From assembly GCA_015680685.1 (NCBI GenBank), contig MNCI01004879.1:5583-69582 (forward strand): DNA of 64,000 nucleotides. The letters are read 5' to 3'. Source of the stretch: Gnetum montanum. Lineage: Eukaryota; Streptophyta; Gnetopsida; Gnetales; Gnetaceae. A model generated the notes under the pieces. It had not been told where the DNA came from. It worked only from the letters and a program-made list of their open reading frames with translations, and did no database searches. The position numbers and the translations under genes are program-made. Shown here piece by piece: positions 25,061-36,985 of the stretch (positions are counted from its first letter, which is position 1; each line of letters starts with the position of its first letter).

Positions 25061-26190
25061 ATGGAGACCCAAGTCAATGACTGGAAGAATGTCCTCAAGG
25101 ATCAAATCAATGAGATCAAGGGTGTTCAAGGAGAGCTTCATGAGTCAAATCAAGGGTTCAAGATAGAGATGTAAAATATGTCTAAGAAAATTAGAAAATT
25201 ATCCTAGAGTTCAAAGGATAAATGGTCAGACGTGCAAGGAAAGATGGATTCCTTTGTAGACTCCATCAAGTAATTAATTGATCATCTCACTTAGCCTTCA
25301 CATCATACCCATGTTCCACCTAGAGATCAACATTAAGATTAAGATCAACTTTCCCCTAGGAATCCACACCGAAATCAACCCCCACCTACTGGTCACCAAG
25401 ATACCAAAATCCATCCTTTAGCCCACAGAGTAGAAAACAAAGGTGAAGGATATGGGAATTAGCATAATGCATCGAGAGAATCACTAACATAAGTTCATGC
25501 CAAGAAAGTAAAATTAGATCATTATGATGGAGCCCTTATATCTAGGGCCAAGGTGAAGGATTAGCTTGATACAATGAAAAATTACTTTGATATGTTAAAT
25601 ATATCAAGTCAATAATGTTTAGAAGTTGTCTCCCTATATTCAAGGGAACTTGCAATAGCATGGTGGAATGGATTGACATCTCAAGGTTTGATTACAAGTT
25701 GGTTTAATTTTTGTTGAGAGTTTGAACAAAAATTTGTATCCACTTATTTTCTTAAAGAGAAAAAAATGAGATTTGATTCCTTATGATTAGGAAGGCAATC
25801 TGTAGAAGATTATTACAAGTAATTTTATGATCTCTCTCAGTATGTCAACCAGCGAGAAGAGGGAGAATTAGCTTCAAAGTTCATTGGTGGACTACATGCT
25901 CAACTACATCCCTAAACTCAAGCACATAATCCTTAAACAGTGGATGAAGCATATAGAATTTCTAAGGATTATGAAGAATCAAATCAAGCATGAACTATCC
26001 TTTGATACACAACCCTTTGGCAAGCAACCCTTCGATCGAAATTAGGATGTTTTATGTGGTGACGATCATTTCAAACACGATTATCCAAAATTACAAGCAA
26101 AGATAGCAATGATGAATCAAAAATCCATCCCAAATAGGAACAAAGGAAAAATCCCAACCACCACCACAACTGTGAAGAAGATATCTACAT
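25061..26190 (+). pseudogene. Chromovirus-like gag, decayed
   Basis: Starts ATG at 25061 with a helical N-terminus (METQVNDWKNVLKDQINEIK). The retrotransposon gag core is clear from about 25510: DHYDGA, then LDTMKNYFDML, AIAWWNGL, FEQKFVSTYF and EGELASKFIGGL. A broken zinc knuckle (LCGDDHFKHDYPKL) sits near 26050. Many of the stops fall where Trp or Gln is expected. This gag belongs to the chromovirus branch and is unrelated to the Athila-like gags in the window. Confidence 0.85.
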
Positions 26191-26249
26191 AAACTAAATT
26201 AGGTTTGCATAAATTTCAATTTTTTTTTACTAATTTTTGAAGGTTCAAT

Positions 26250-26600
26250 TAAAGGAAAATAAATTTAATTTTTGATTAATAGAGGTGCTAGTGATAACTT
26301 TATTTCTCCAAAGTTAATTAACTTATTGAAATTCACTTTACCTTCAAAGAAAATGATTAAGATAGAACTTGTAGATGGAACAACCATGAGCAAGCACACC
26401 AGGTATGGAGAAAACATCTTTACTTTACAAGACATGTCTTTTATTTTTGAATTCTTTGAATTTGAACTAGGTAATGTCGATGTAATTTTAGAAATGTATT
26501 TCCTACAAAAATTTGATATTACTTCCACTTTGAAACTCGTATTTTAAAAGTTCTAACCATTGACAGAGTCAAGGTTCTAAGGAAGGTAGGAGAAACAAAG
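26250..26600 (+). pseudogene. Chromovirus-like protease
   Basis: Retropepsin domain, open from 26272 to 26547. The active-site triplet expected as Asp-Ser-Gly-Ala reads Asp-Arg-Gly-Ala here (FLINRGASDNFIS-like region; the first Asp is also altered to Asn in this copy). FISPKLINLL and the later GNVDVILEM block, where DVILGM is usual, support the assignment. It would be inactive. Confidence 0.78.
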
Positions 26601-27744
26601 CAAATTTACACAATAACCATTAAGAAAGCCAAAAGATTAGTCAAAAAGGGTGCTATGATGTTGGTTGTCAAAGTAACCCTACCTCAGAGATCTTTAAGTA
26701 TTAAGATTCCAAAAGAACATAAGGAGTATAAAGACTTAGTATTTAGCAAAACTAGAGAACTACCTCCAAAAAGAACTATTAAGCATACTATTGATATTTT
26801 TCCTAGTACACACCCTATTTCAAGGGCATCATATAGATTTTCCACTTCTAAATTAAAAGAACTAAAAGCACAATCAGATCAACTATTAGAAAAAGAAAAA
26901 ATTCGACCTAGTGTATTACCTTAGGGTGCACTAGACTTATTCATTAAAAAGAAAGATGGTACATTAAGATTATGCATCAATTATAGGGCATGGAATAAAG
27001 CGACAATTAAAAATGCTTATCCTTTGCCTGAAATCAATGATTTGTTTGATCAACTTACTAATGCATGTTATTTTTTAAAGATTGATTTAAAATTAGTTTA
27101 ACACCAAATAAGGATTAAGGAGAAAAATATTAAGAAAACTACTTTCAAAGCTAGGTATGAAATATACAAATTTGTTGTGAATTCATTTGGATTAACTAAT
27201 GCATTTGCAACATTCATGACATTAATGAATAACATTTATTGTGAATATCTTAATCAATTTATTATAGTATTTATTGATGATATACTTGTTTATTCTAAAT
27301 CAAGAGAAGAACATGTCAAACATATGAAAATTACAATGGAAATTCTTAAAGAGCATCAATTAAAAGCTAAATTGAGTAAATGTAAACTCTTTAAGGAAGA
27401 GGTTTCACATTTTAACGACATAGTTTCTAAGAAAGGATTACAAGTAAATCCAACAAAAGATACTTCAATTTGGAACTGGCCTGAATTAAAAGATGCTATA
27501 GCAGTTTATAGTTTTCTAGGTTTAGAAGGTTTTTATTGATGCTTCATTAAAGATTATTCTACTTTAGTAGCCCCCTTGACTAACCTTTTTTAGGAAAAGC
27601 ATGTGTTCAAGTTTGATGAAAAATGCAAGGAATCTTTCCTAAGATTAAAAATGCTACTCAAATTAGCACTTATTCTAAGAATTTTGGATGAAGAATTACC
27701 TTTTGAAATATCCATGAATACTTATGGAATAGGAATCTCTTTAA
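26601..27744 (+). pseudogene. Chromovirus-like reverse transcriptase and start of RNase H, truncated
   Basis: PR-RT linker, then the RT blocks in order: LPPKRTIKHTIDIFP (about 26762), ISRASYRFS, IRPSVLP, the [15 protein letters not shown] box near 26950, [25 protein letters not shown], and the catalytic box FIDDILVYSKS with the Asp pair at 27276-27281. The connection region and the first RNase H blocks follow (about 27600-27740). The sequence stops abruptly at about 27744, where an E-family accessory ORF begins. RNase H active-site residues beyond this point, integrase and 3' LTR are missing. Confidence 0.88.
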
Positions 27745-27786
27745 TATTCCTAGTGATGTCATTTAATATTCCTAGTGATGTCATTG
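27740..27786 (+). repeat. 22-bp tandem duplication at the chromovirus/E-family junction
   Basis: AATATTCCTAGTGATGTCATT occurs twice head to tail. The E copy at 62461 has the motif once (GATATTCCTAGTGATGTCAC), so the duplication belongs to the join. Confidence 0.75.
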
Positions 27787-29206
27787 CAACATAATTTAAA
27801 TTAATTTCCACCAATGAAAAATTAATTATGGATGAAACTAAGGTAGAGCATGCAACGAATGAGCTTCATTAATTACAAGAAGAGCTTGTAGCCCTTAGAG
27901 CAGAAAGCACAGATCCAAGTTAGTTCATAGCACCATATTAGATAGCACAATTTAGAACTGAGCAGATAATTTCCTGCTTAAGAAAAATAAAGACATAGTA
28001 GATGAGAAAGAAAAGGTAGTATGGAATGCTTCAGTACTTGAAGCCTAATCATATGCCCATGCCAAAGCACTTGCTATCTTACAAGAAGAAAATAATCAAC
28101 TTGTTAAAAACAACATGAAGTTGATCAATGTTGAAAAATAGAAAAATATTTTGGAAGAAAGTATCCACCAGTTAAGAGAACAATTGGTAGAAATCAACTA
28201 AGATATGAGCTACCTCATAAGAGAAAATAAAATCCTCTTCATAGAGGAGGTACATTCCATCTATCAGAAGTCAGCCATTGAAATTAGCACATGGTAGAAT
28301 AAGGAAAAAAAAGCATGAATGGCTCAAGGAACACTTCCAAGATCAAGTGGGAATGTATAAAAAAATCAATAAGAAAGAGATCTAAATGGCAAAGGACAAA
28401 ATTAATTCAATATTAGCACAAAATCTAGAATGGCAACCCATCTTGGATAGCATGGCCCACACCTACAAAGTAGATGAAAAATAAAGACGTATAGATTAAG
28501 GACTTAAAAGAGTACATGGGATTAGCAAACTTCCATTATGCTAACTTGGCCATCTTGAAAGCAAGTAGGAATAGAATTGAGCTTAAAAAACAAGTAGCAG
28601 CCATGTATGCTTTGTATGAGAAGGAATTTGTAGAAAAGATGCTCTATAGAAACTTCAAGTCACAAACTCAGAACTAGAAGTAGTTAATGTTGGCTACCAA
28701 GGGTAAAAGGATGTAATAGTGAATCTAGCTAGAAGTTTAATAGACTACCATGAACTTGAAGAAAAGGAAAATTTACTTTGAAAAAGATATATGATAGTTT
28801 GTGGCATGGTATGTTAAATCCAATAAGATGTTTTCACAACTACCATGTTCATGGAACATGTTGACTCCATCAAACATTGGCTCATCAACATAGATAGTTC
28901 ATGATTCCAAAATGGAGGAAGAGAAGCTTCAAGCACTCCTAAACCACTACAAATTTTAAAAGCCTAACAATAAGGGGAAAAAACCAATGGAAAAGCCACT
29001 AACACTTAAAACAACATAAGGCTACACTAGCTTCATCAACTATTGTTTTTTTTTTGGGTCATGTCATAAAACATGTCATTTTTGTAAACACCACTACAGC
29101 ACTAGAGATTCATGTATATAAAATTCAATGTCATGTTAATCTACCTCCTAATTTTGTAAGGAACTTGATCCTCATTTTATTTTAACTCAAGGATGAGTTT
29201 TCAATT
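27745..29206 (+). pseudogene. E-family accessory ORF, C-terminal coiled-coil part (copy E')
   Basis: Matches 62461-63890 of element E nearly throughout, including shared stretches such as GCCCATGCCAAAGCACTTG and CATGCTCTATAGAAACTTCAAGT. The encoded product would be rich in Glu, Lys, Gln, Asn and Leu (coiled-coil-like), ending in a short Lys/Pro-rich tail. The N-terminal domain is missing because the copy is joined to chromovirus RT/RNase H at its left edge. The normal 3' UTR and polypurine tract follow. Confidence 0.75.
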
Positions 29207-29219
29207 AGTCGTGGGGGTA
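29207..29219 (+). other. Polypurine tract before the E-family LTR
   Basis: AGTCGTGGGGGTA precedes the LTR start TGATAAAG at 29220. The order ORF tail, polypurine tract, LTR is that of a 3' LTR. Confidence 0.75.
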
Positions 29220-29682
29220 TGATAAAGTTAAAAATTTTGCAACAACGGTATCGTATCTACAATGTCATAGATATGTTATAATATTGCACCATATGTTATT
29301 ATATAAATGATATCGTGGGATGCATGCCAGCCTATATAAGCAACATTTAGGCACACGAAACTAGAGAGATGCATTAGGATAGTAATAAAACTCTTTCAGT
29401 TTATTTTCTTGAATTCAGTACTTAGCAATGTGTGCTTGCATTATGATTCTTTATAATTAACCAAAGTCTTTATTCAAGTGTGATGTACTTGGATAGATTA
29501 CATGCACAACAATAAAGATCAGATTACTCTACATCATTGTAGCAACACCAAGTTTTATTTTTATTTCCATTTAGCTTAATGTTTACTATTTACTATTTTC
29601 ATAGTTAATCTTTACCATTACTTGCAATTTAATTTTAATGTCATCAAGCAGAATGAGTACGACCAATTTTGAGCACATAAGT
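29220..29682 (+). mobile_element. E-family LTR, part 1 of 3
   Basis: Starts TGATAAAG, like the E 3' LTR at 63912. U3 holds repeats of the type GTATCTACAATGTCATAGATATG, and the TATA box is TATATAAG at 29333. It is broken at 29682 by element C; TAAGT at 29678-29682 is the left copy of C's target duplication. It continues at 39470. Confidence 0.85.
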
Positions 29683-30464
29683 TGATGAGCCACGATATCA
29701 CGTCCGCCCATGCGATATCATGTATGCGATATCACGTCCCATCGTCAGTTCTATAAATAAGAGGTAGACTTCCCTTGTTTTCCCATCTAGATCTAGACCC
29801 TTAGCCAAACTCTAGTAGTTTTATCATTCCAAAGTTAGAATAATTTCCATGTGCCCGTAGTAGGAGTCTTGAAGTGAACAGATCTTTATTCAAGAAATTT
29901 GTACCTGAGCGCACATTGTGTTTAAAAATAAAGACAAACTTTTTGATAAACCTTGCAACATATGGACTAAGCTAAATAGGATTTAATTATTTTTAAATGT
30001 TTAAATTCTTTCTTAGACACTTAATCTCTCTCAACCCTTAACTCTCCTAGTTAAGTGCATTCAGTACGACTGCTTCGAGCACGTGCACTACGCTTGGTAA
30101 CCTACTAACGAATAGCGTTTGGTAATCCCAGTAGCATTGCACTAGTTTAGGGTGTGTACAGCAAGTGGGAACAGATACTAATGCTAGGAAGATTAGATCT
30201 TAGTTAGTGAAAGTTAGTTACTTAGTCTCTTCACCCTTTCCCCTCTTAGCATAGGCGTTAAAAAGATAAATGACATAAAAATCACATGCCTCAAGCTTAC
30301 TTAATCATACAACCATGAAAAATACAAGCTTGGGAAGTCAAAAATTGATTAACCTTAAGTGTTCCATAAGGTGTGTAAGCACTTAGTCCTTGGAGTTTGA
30401 CTGGATCGCACGTGTAATGCTCGTATTTGTATGGTTGAGTGTAGGGGTACCTTGCCACTCATCA
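29683..30464 (+). mobile_element. Element C 5' LTR (782 bp)
   Basis: Starts TGATGAGCCACGATATCACG and ends TTGCCACTCATCA. U3 has three GATATC-centred repeats (29695-29736), of which the 3' LTR keeps one. TATA box TATAAATAA is at 29752-29760, and AATAAAG near 29927 may be the polyadenylation signal. Repeats of the form TTGGTAAYCCCAGTAG lie near 30090-30130. Confidence 0.93.
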
Positions 30465-30465
30465 T

Positions 30466-30483
30466 TGGCACCGTTGTCGAGGA
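30466..30483 (+). promoter_or_regulatory. Primer-binding site of element C (tRNA-Asp type)
   Basis: TGGCACCGTTGTCGAGGA starts 1 bp after the LTR. It differs from the tRNA-Asp complement TGGCGCCGTTGCCGGGGA by transitions only. Confidence 0.9.
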
Positions 30484-30579
30484 CTTAGTTGTTTGTGCGC
30501 TAAGTAGAACATAGGAAATCATCCACATCATTGGGAAGCTTAAACGAACCCTTAGGGTTAATAAAAGAAAAATTAAATA

Positions 30580-32600
30580 ATGGTAAATAGCATACCAAAT
30601 AAGAAAACAATGTTTTCTTCTTCTTCTCACAAAAGAACTTCACCACCTAGGGACCACACAAGAGACAATCAGTGACACAACATACGTAACCCAAATTCGC
30701 CAGTTCCTCAACAGTTTTGAGTGGTATATATTCATCCAGATAAATATATACCTAACTTTACTTTTATCCTCCATCAAGATGAGCTACTGTGTTGGAGATA
30801 CTTGGAGGGTAACATAGTGTTGCCCGTAGACCAAGCAGTCCCTAACATTCTCCTTCGTGCTCTTGCACAAATAGGCATGCCACAACTTTACGCAGAGTAC
30901 ATTGCGTGTGACTATGACACAAGGGAGTACCATCCCACAGAAGTGCAACGTCAACGGGACTTCTGGCAGGAGAGCTACCATACAACGTTGAAGGGTAAAG
31001 GGCCCCACAACGTCTCGCACATTCTAAGTGAAATTGAAGATGGTGAACTAGTTATAATAGGTTCTCCATCAAATGATGTTCCTCCTCCTAATGATGGTGA
31101 GGAGGAGGGATATCAGAACCTACACTCCATGATTCATAACCTTGGTTGTGATCCCCATGAACACCAAGTGTTCAATGAGGGAACACAAACATATAACAAG
31201 GGTAGGTAGTCTGATCATCATCACGATCGGGGCCATAACCATTGAAGAGAAGGTAAGAAACATCACCATGGCGATGGCTCCCCTTCTTCTTCACCTTCAT
31301 CACCTCATTCACCCTCTCCTTCCACATCAAGACGTAGTCACAAAGAACCCAACTATGAGGATAAGTGTAAGCATAGTGAAAAACCTCGATGGGAGAGTTG
31401 AGAGTGAGGACAAGGGTAGTTGAGAGAATCAAGGCATGAAAGAAGGGAAAGTAGGGAACAACATAGACATCACAGATGCCATGAAGGAAATGACAACAAA
31501 GAACCCCTACTTGTAACCTGAAGTATGTTAGACATTACAAAGGCTGTGAGAATACCTACAAGGCACCAGAAAGATAGTAGGATCAAGGGAGTAGACATGA
31601 ATAATATCCCACAATTTGAGGGGGGATACAACACTGATCTGTAGAACCACTTACAGGAATTTCATGATGCATATGCCTTGTAGAATATTGAAAATGAGTG
31701 GCAAAAGTTAAATTTTTTCCCAAGGACACTTATAAAGGAAGCAGAAAGTTGGTACCGGTCCTTAGAACCGAAATCTATTAGAAGGTGGAGTACGATGCTA
31801 GAACTGTTTAATGATAAATATCAAACGTACTCCAAAGTATCTAACTTATGGAAATAGATCCAAGGATGGAAGCAGGGTAATCATGAACCATTGTATGCTA
31901 CCATGGGCTAATATTATGCACTGCTACATCGTTTCTTGGGCCATGGTTACGCACAATAGGATCAACTCCGCCATATCGTAGATGGGCTTAGGCACAAAAC
32001 CAGGAAAACCCTTGGAACATATGCCCAAGGAAGATTATCTTAGCTTAGGTCCCATGAAGTTCATAGATTTTTGGAGCAAGTAGCTAAGGAAGAAGGAGAG
32101 CTACGCAAGAGAGAAAGCATAGAAGAGTACAACCATGATCCTTTCCTCCAAAAGAGGAGAGTGAGATTCTGTGAGGAGGAGGATGATTCACCACTTGAAG
32201 AGTTGGTGAATAGAAAAACCTTGCCACTTCAAAAGTTGACAACCGAAGTGTCAGCTAAGGTAGATCAAATGTGGGACTCCTTAGATAGTAGATTTGAAAC
32301 CATCCTCAAAATTGTAGAGGAGTCTAAGGAGCGAGGTAGTGACTATGATAAGAAAAAGAGGAGAGACTTAGACTATGCACATAACAAAGGTAAGGGTAAA
32401 ATGGCTATCACTAAAGAGGTTGTGGATTCCAATACAGATGATGACGGTGGATGTGAGATATGTTAGTATGACCATCCTAAGGGATGTTGCCCAATAATCT
32501 CACATCTACAAGAGTCTGGAGTGTATGCACTCAACCCAAGACTTAACAAATGGAAAGCACCCTGAAGGTTACCTTATTCCCAAGGTAACCCAAGGTAGTT
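30580..32600 (+). pseudogene. Element C gag (Athila-like)
   Basis: The start ATG at 30580 matches the start in D (40590). Domains in order: Ser/Lys-rich N-tip; conserved N-terminal domain (PNFTFILHQDELLCWR near 30745; open for 162 codons from 30721); His/Arg/Ser-rich linker (31200-31420); capsid core (FFPRTLIKEAESWYRSLEP near 31720; MLELFNDKYQ near 31797); helical region (32071-32460); and a zinc knuckle of unusual spacing, C-x2-C-x3-H-x4-C (about 32452-32490), with a TAG (32464-32466) directly after its second Cys. A further TAG at 32596-32598 is shared by four copies. Most stops are TAG or TGA where Gln or Arg is expected. Confidence 0.88.
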
Positions 32601-32949
32601 CCACAAACCATTAACATATTATCCAAGTGGAACTCTGCCACAACCTATCAAGCAACAATAGTAGTGGAAATACCCATAGTCATGGGGGATGCCACCGCCC
32701 AGGCAACAATACCCTTATCGGCAACCGGATCCCTATGGCTATTACATGTAGCAACCAGTTTCTCCAAGTGACTTTGTCAGTCACGTAACCCCACAACATC
32801 ACTACCAAGCTTGAGAGTATTATAGGACTCCTTCTCCTAGGGGAGACATACCACATACATACCATCCTCCAAATCCACCTGCATCTCTTACACCAATAGC
32901 TCCACTACCACCCACTCCAACAAGGCAAGGGGTATTCCCCACTCAACCG

Positions 32950-33700
32950 CAGTAACCTAACATCATGAGGGGTGTGCATCCTCAACCAATAGTTGCCTCT
33001 GACAAAATTATGCCAAAAATACCTTTCTTCAGAACCAACAATCTAGCTAAGCCCTCACCATTACAAGCGGTTGAGCATCTGAACACCTTCCTACCAAATA
33101 AGGCTTCGGAGCCTCCTTCAACCCAAAAATTGAGCTTAATGCACATAATTCTATTAATGCATGCTGTTACTGATTGGATAAAGGTGGGCCACCTTCCCAA
33201 GAAATTCTCTAATCTTAGAAGTCCCCTAATCTACCTCCAAGTCGCTGGGAACGAACCCTGTAAAGCTCTTCTAGACTCAGGTTCCAAAGTCAACCTAATA
33301 TCACAAGAGATGTATAAAGCCTGGAACCTGCCTCCATTGAGGAAGAGTAACATTCGACTAGAGCTGGCTGACTAGTCCATCACTATTCCCTTGGGACTGG
33401 TGGAGTACATCGTCACCACTGTGTGGGTGGTCATACCCAGCTGATTTCCTAGTGATACAAGTAACTAACAGTAATGGGGACTTCCCAATAATAATGGGAA
33501 GGGCATGGATAAGTACCATAGATGCACTCCTAGGAATCTGCGATCTTTCCCTAGAAATATCCAAGAAAAACACTTTTGGAAAGATCAAGAAGATAAAAGT
33601 TCCATGCATCGCATGCAATTACATAGGGTGCCATTACGTGCAGAAATCATGGGTTATGCGAAGTTTAGCATTACCTACATGCAATCGGTGTGCATAAGAA
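32950..33700 (+). pseudogene. Element C protease
   Basis: Retropepsin in the same frame as gag (frame of 30580), preceded by a Pro-rich, Gln-rich spacer. The active site is intact: EPCKALLDSGSKVNLIS, with Asp at 33274-33276. The flap/C-terminal part (PIIMGRAWIST near 33487) is in another frame, because about 2 bp are missing near 33420 compared with D. It belongs to the polyprotein between gag and RT. Confidence 0.83.
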
Positions 33701-33793
33701 ATTAACATACAAAAGTGCTTGTATGTAGTAGCCACATGACAAGAAGACACCTAGTGGCTGATGGCTAATTAAGAGAGCAATTCAATAACATGC

Positions 33794-35430
33794 ATGGAAC
33801 TAACTGAGGGAATAACTAGTGCTTACATTGGAAGCATAGATGCACTTGAGCAAGTTCGTTGCCAACTCCCAAACCTTAACCTTAAAAAAATTAATTGGGG
33901 GAAGTTGGAAATTCTTAAGAGATTTAGACAAGAGCCCCTTGATTTGAAACAATTGTCCACTGGTCTGGAATACATGATCCTCAAAAATGAAAAACCAGTG
34001 ATCATCAACGCAAAACTTGTTCCCAAGCAAAAAGAAAGCTTGCTAAAAGTGATAAATAAATGGTTAAAAGACTTTTCCTGGTCATACCCCGAGCTAACTA
34101 GAATAGATCCTAGGATATTCCAACATAGGATTTACATGGACCCCTCCATGAAGCCTCGAAAGCAACTGCAGAGGTGATTGAACCCAAACTTTAGACAAAT
34201 AGTAAAAGAAGAGATAGAACAACTCCTTAATGCTGGGTTCATATATCCCATTGCTGATAGCGAATGGGTTAGCCCTCTGGTGATTGTGCCTAAAAAGGGA
34301 GGCAAATGTAGGGTGTGTATATATTTTAGGCTACTTAACATGGCAACATTCAAGGATTACTTTTCGTTGCCATTTGTTGACCAAGTCTTATACACCATAT
34401 CAAGGCATCGCTATTATAGTTTTCTGGATAGTTATAGTGGATACAACCAAATATGGATAGCACCAGAAGATCAAGCCAAAACAACGTTCACCAGTCCTTA
34501 GGGAATGTTTACATATATAAAAATGTCATTTGGCTTATGCAATGCTCCTGCCACGTTTCAATGTTTAGTTCTAAGCATATTCCAATAGCAGATAGGGAAC
34601 GGAGTGGAAGTATTTATGGACGACTTCTCCACTTATGGGACAAGCTTTGATCAAGCCTTGGATAGATTAGAGTAAGTGTTTAAATGATGTGTAGAAACCA
34701 AGTTAAGGCTCAACTGGTAGAAAATCCATTTGATGGTTCAAGAGGACGTAGTATTGGGGCATAAGATTTCATAATCAGGAATAGAGGTAGACCCAGAAAA
34801 AGTTAGGGTCATCCAGGGAATCCCCTGATAATCGGAAACTGTCAAAGGCATTCGGTCATTCCTTGGACACACTAGCTACTATAGGAGATTCATTGAAAAC
34901 TTCTCCAAGATTGCCAAACCGTTGGTAGACCTAACGAAGAAGGATGCAGCATTCGAATGGACCAAGGAATGTGAATGAGCATTCCAAACTCTGAAATAAA
35001 GGCTTGTGGAAATTCCCATTCTACAAGCCCTTCACTGGTCCAGATCATTCCATATAATGATTGATGCATCCAATTATGCCTTAGGAGCCATAATTACATA
35101 GTTAGACGACCAAAAATGACCTTATTATATCCACTATGCAAGTAAGAGTATTGCCGGTGCACAACTCAATTACACAACTATAGAAAAGGAATTGATGGCT
35201 ATTGTGTTTGCACTGGACAAGTTTAGGCACTATGTATTAGGCTACAAAGTGTACATCCATACGAATCATAGTGTAATCAGGTTTCTCATGAACAAGCCAA
35301 TAGTTAGCCCTTGTGTTATACGATGGCTAGTAATCCTCCAAGAGTTCAATCTAACAATGATTGATTGAAAAGGCACCGAGAATGTAGTTGCAAATCATTT
35401 ATCTCGGTTGCACTAGGATAGCAAAGAGGA
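33794..35430 (+). pseudogene. Element C reverse transcriptase and RNase H
   Basis: Begins with a linker (MELTEGITSAYIGSIDALEQ). RT blocks: PIADSEWVSPLVIVPKKGG near 34250, FVDQVLYTISRHRYY, GYNQIWIAPEDQAKTTF, MSFGLCNAPATFQ, and catalytic FMDDFSTYG with the Asp pair at 34619-34624. RNase H shows IDASNYALGAII near 35060, YTTIEKELMAIVFALDKFRHYVLGY near 35172 and NHLSRL near 35390. The frame is constant apart from stops, which mostly fall at Gln or Trp positions. Together these would make cDNA from the element RNA. Confidence 0.9.
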
Positions 35431-35440
35431 TGAATATGCC

Positions 35441-36850
35441 ATGTTTGATCATTTTCCTAATGAAGCCCTCTTTGTTGGTGTAGTGAATAACCAACCCATG
35501 GAAACAAATTGGTATAGTAGAGTTCTCACCTATCTTCTTTTCCAACAAACCCCCCAGGAGTTGGACTTTAGGAAGAAACAAAAGTTTCTGCACAGAGCCA
35601 AGTACTTCATGGAAATCAATGGACAACTCTATAAATTCTATCCTGATGGCTTGGTTCGATGGTATGTGCCTGATGTGGATCAACTAAGATTTCTCCAAGA
35701 TGCTCATGAGGGCCCTTGTGGGGGTCACTATGCAAGGAGACGAATGACCATCAAGATCCTGCTTGTAGGATATTACTAGCCAACATTATTTTGGGATGCC
35801 CATCAATCATATGAATGTTGTCAATGTGATGGAGGAGTGACTACTCGAATGGAGGGTCCACAACAATGGATTCAACCTTTGGAACTTTCAACATTTGGGG
35901 CATAGATTTTATGGGGCCCATTACACCGATGTCCAATGGAAAAGATTATATCATTGTTGTTGTTAACTATCTAACAAAATGGGCTGAACAAACTATTGTA
36001 ACAAATTTCACATCATCTATAGCTGCACAATTTGTACAACAACAAGTCATAAATAGGTTTGGTGTGCTGCGTGCACTAATCTCAAATAATGGAACACACT
36101 TCACGGGTGTAACCTTTCGAAAGTTGATGCAATGCTTAGGGGTTGAACATAAATTAACTACACCTTATCATCCTCAAGCTAATGGCCAAGCCAAGGTCAC
36201 TAATTAGGAGATTACTAAAATATTAATGAGGATAATTAGCAAATTCAAGCGAGATTGGAGCACTAAACTGAACAATGCTCTCTAGGCATACCGCTCCACT
36301 TGGAAACTCCCTACAAGCTACTCTCCCTATGAGTTAGTATACGGAAAACTTCCAAAGCTTCCAATACAAACCAAACTCCATACACTATCCATGGCATGTG
36401 ACCTCCACCTTGACCTTGATCTAGCACACAAAAAAATATTAAAAACTCCAAATGTGCTAGATGAAAATTGATTGGTTGCCTTGTCATCAAACAAGTTGCA
36501 CAAGGCACATAACAAGCAATGTCATGACTTAAAAATTTGAAAGGTTAAGTACCAACCAGGAGATAAGGTCCTCTATTAGAACCCATGCATGTACCACAAT
36601 GCACAAAATTTCAAACATTGTGGGAAGGGCCTTACATTATTCATACAACCTCTCCCTCAAGAGCCATGACAATATACAAGCCTGAAAGCCCTGATAGGAG
36701 ATTACTAGTCAATGTGCAACAAATCAAACCCTTCCATGAACGTACAACAGTCAGTGCACATTACACCTCTGAAAGCGGACGACCTCGCTCATTATTTCAG
36801 ATCTCTCCCTTTCAATTCAGTCATGGGGGAGATGGCCACCTATTCTAATC
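35441..36850 (+). pseudogene. Element C integrase
   Basis: The zinc-binding N-domain covers about 35640-35850 (HEGPCGGHYA, CCQCDGGVTTR). A frameshift near 35870 precedes the core GIDFMGPITP. The first catalytic Asp is present (35905-35907). The second, expected in SDNGTHF, is Asn (AAT, 36085-36087). The third, expected Glu, is Lys (AAG, 36193-36195), 35 residues on, the spacing of a D,D-35-E enzyme. The C-terminal GPY-type tail runs to about 36840 with another frameshift near 36560. Catalytically dead as it stands. Confidence 0.88.
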
Positions 36851-36963
36851 AATCAAGGCACTCAGTTTCTTTTTAAGTTTTTTTTTACACATTTTTATTT
36901 TACAAATTTCTTTAATTTTTTTTTATTTTTGTTTTGCAACATCATTCATACTTTTTATTTTCT

Positions 36964-36985
36964 TTGTGTGTGTGTGTGTGTGTGT
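36964..36985. repeat. (TG)n microsatellite
   Basis: About 11 uninterrupted TG units lie in the element C 3' UTR. The equivalent place in D (near 52717) has only TGTGTGTTTG, so the run expanded in C. Confidence 0.9.

Noticed and set aside
32680-33200. Minus-strand open frames within element C
   Set aside because: They overlap the recognised gag-PR segment on the plus strand and show no domain.
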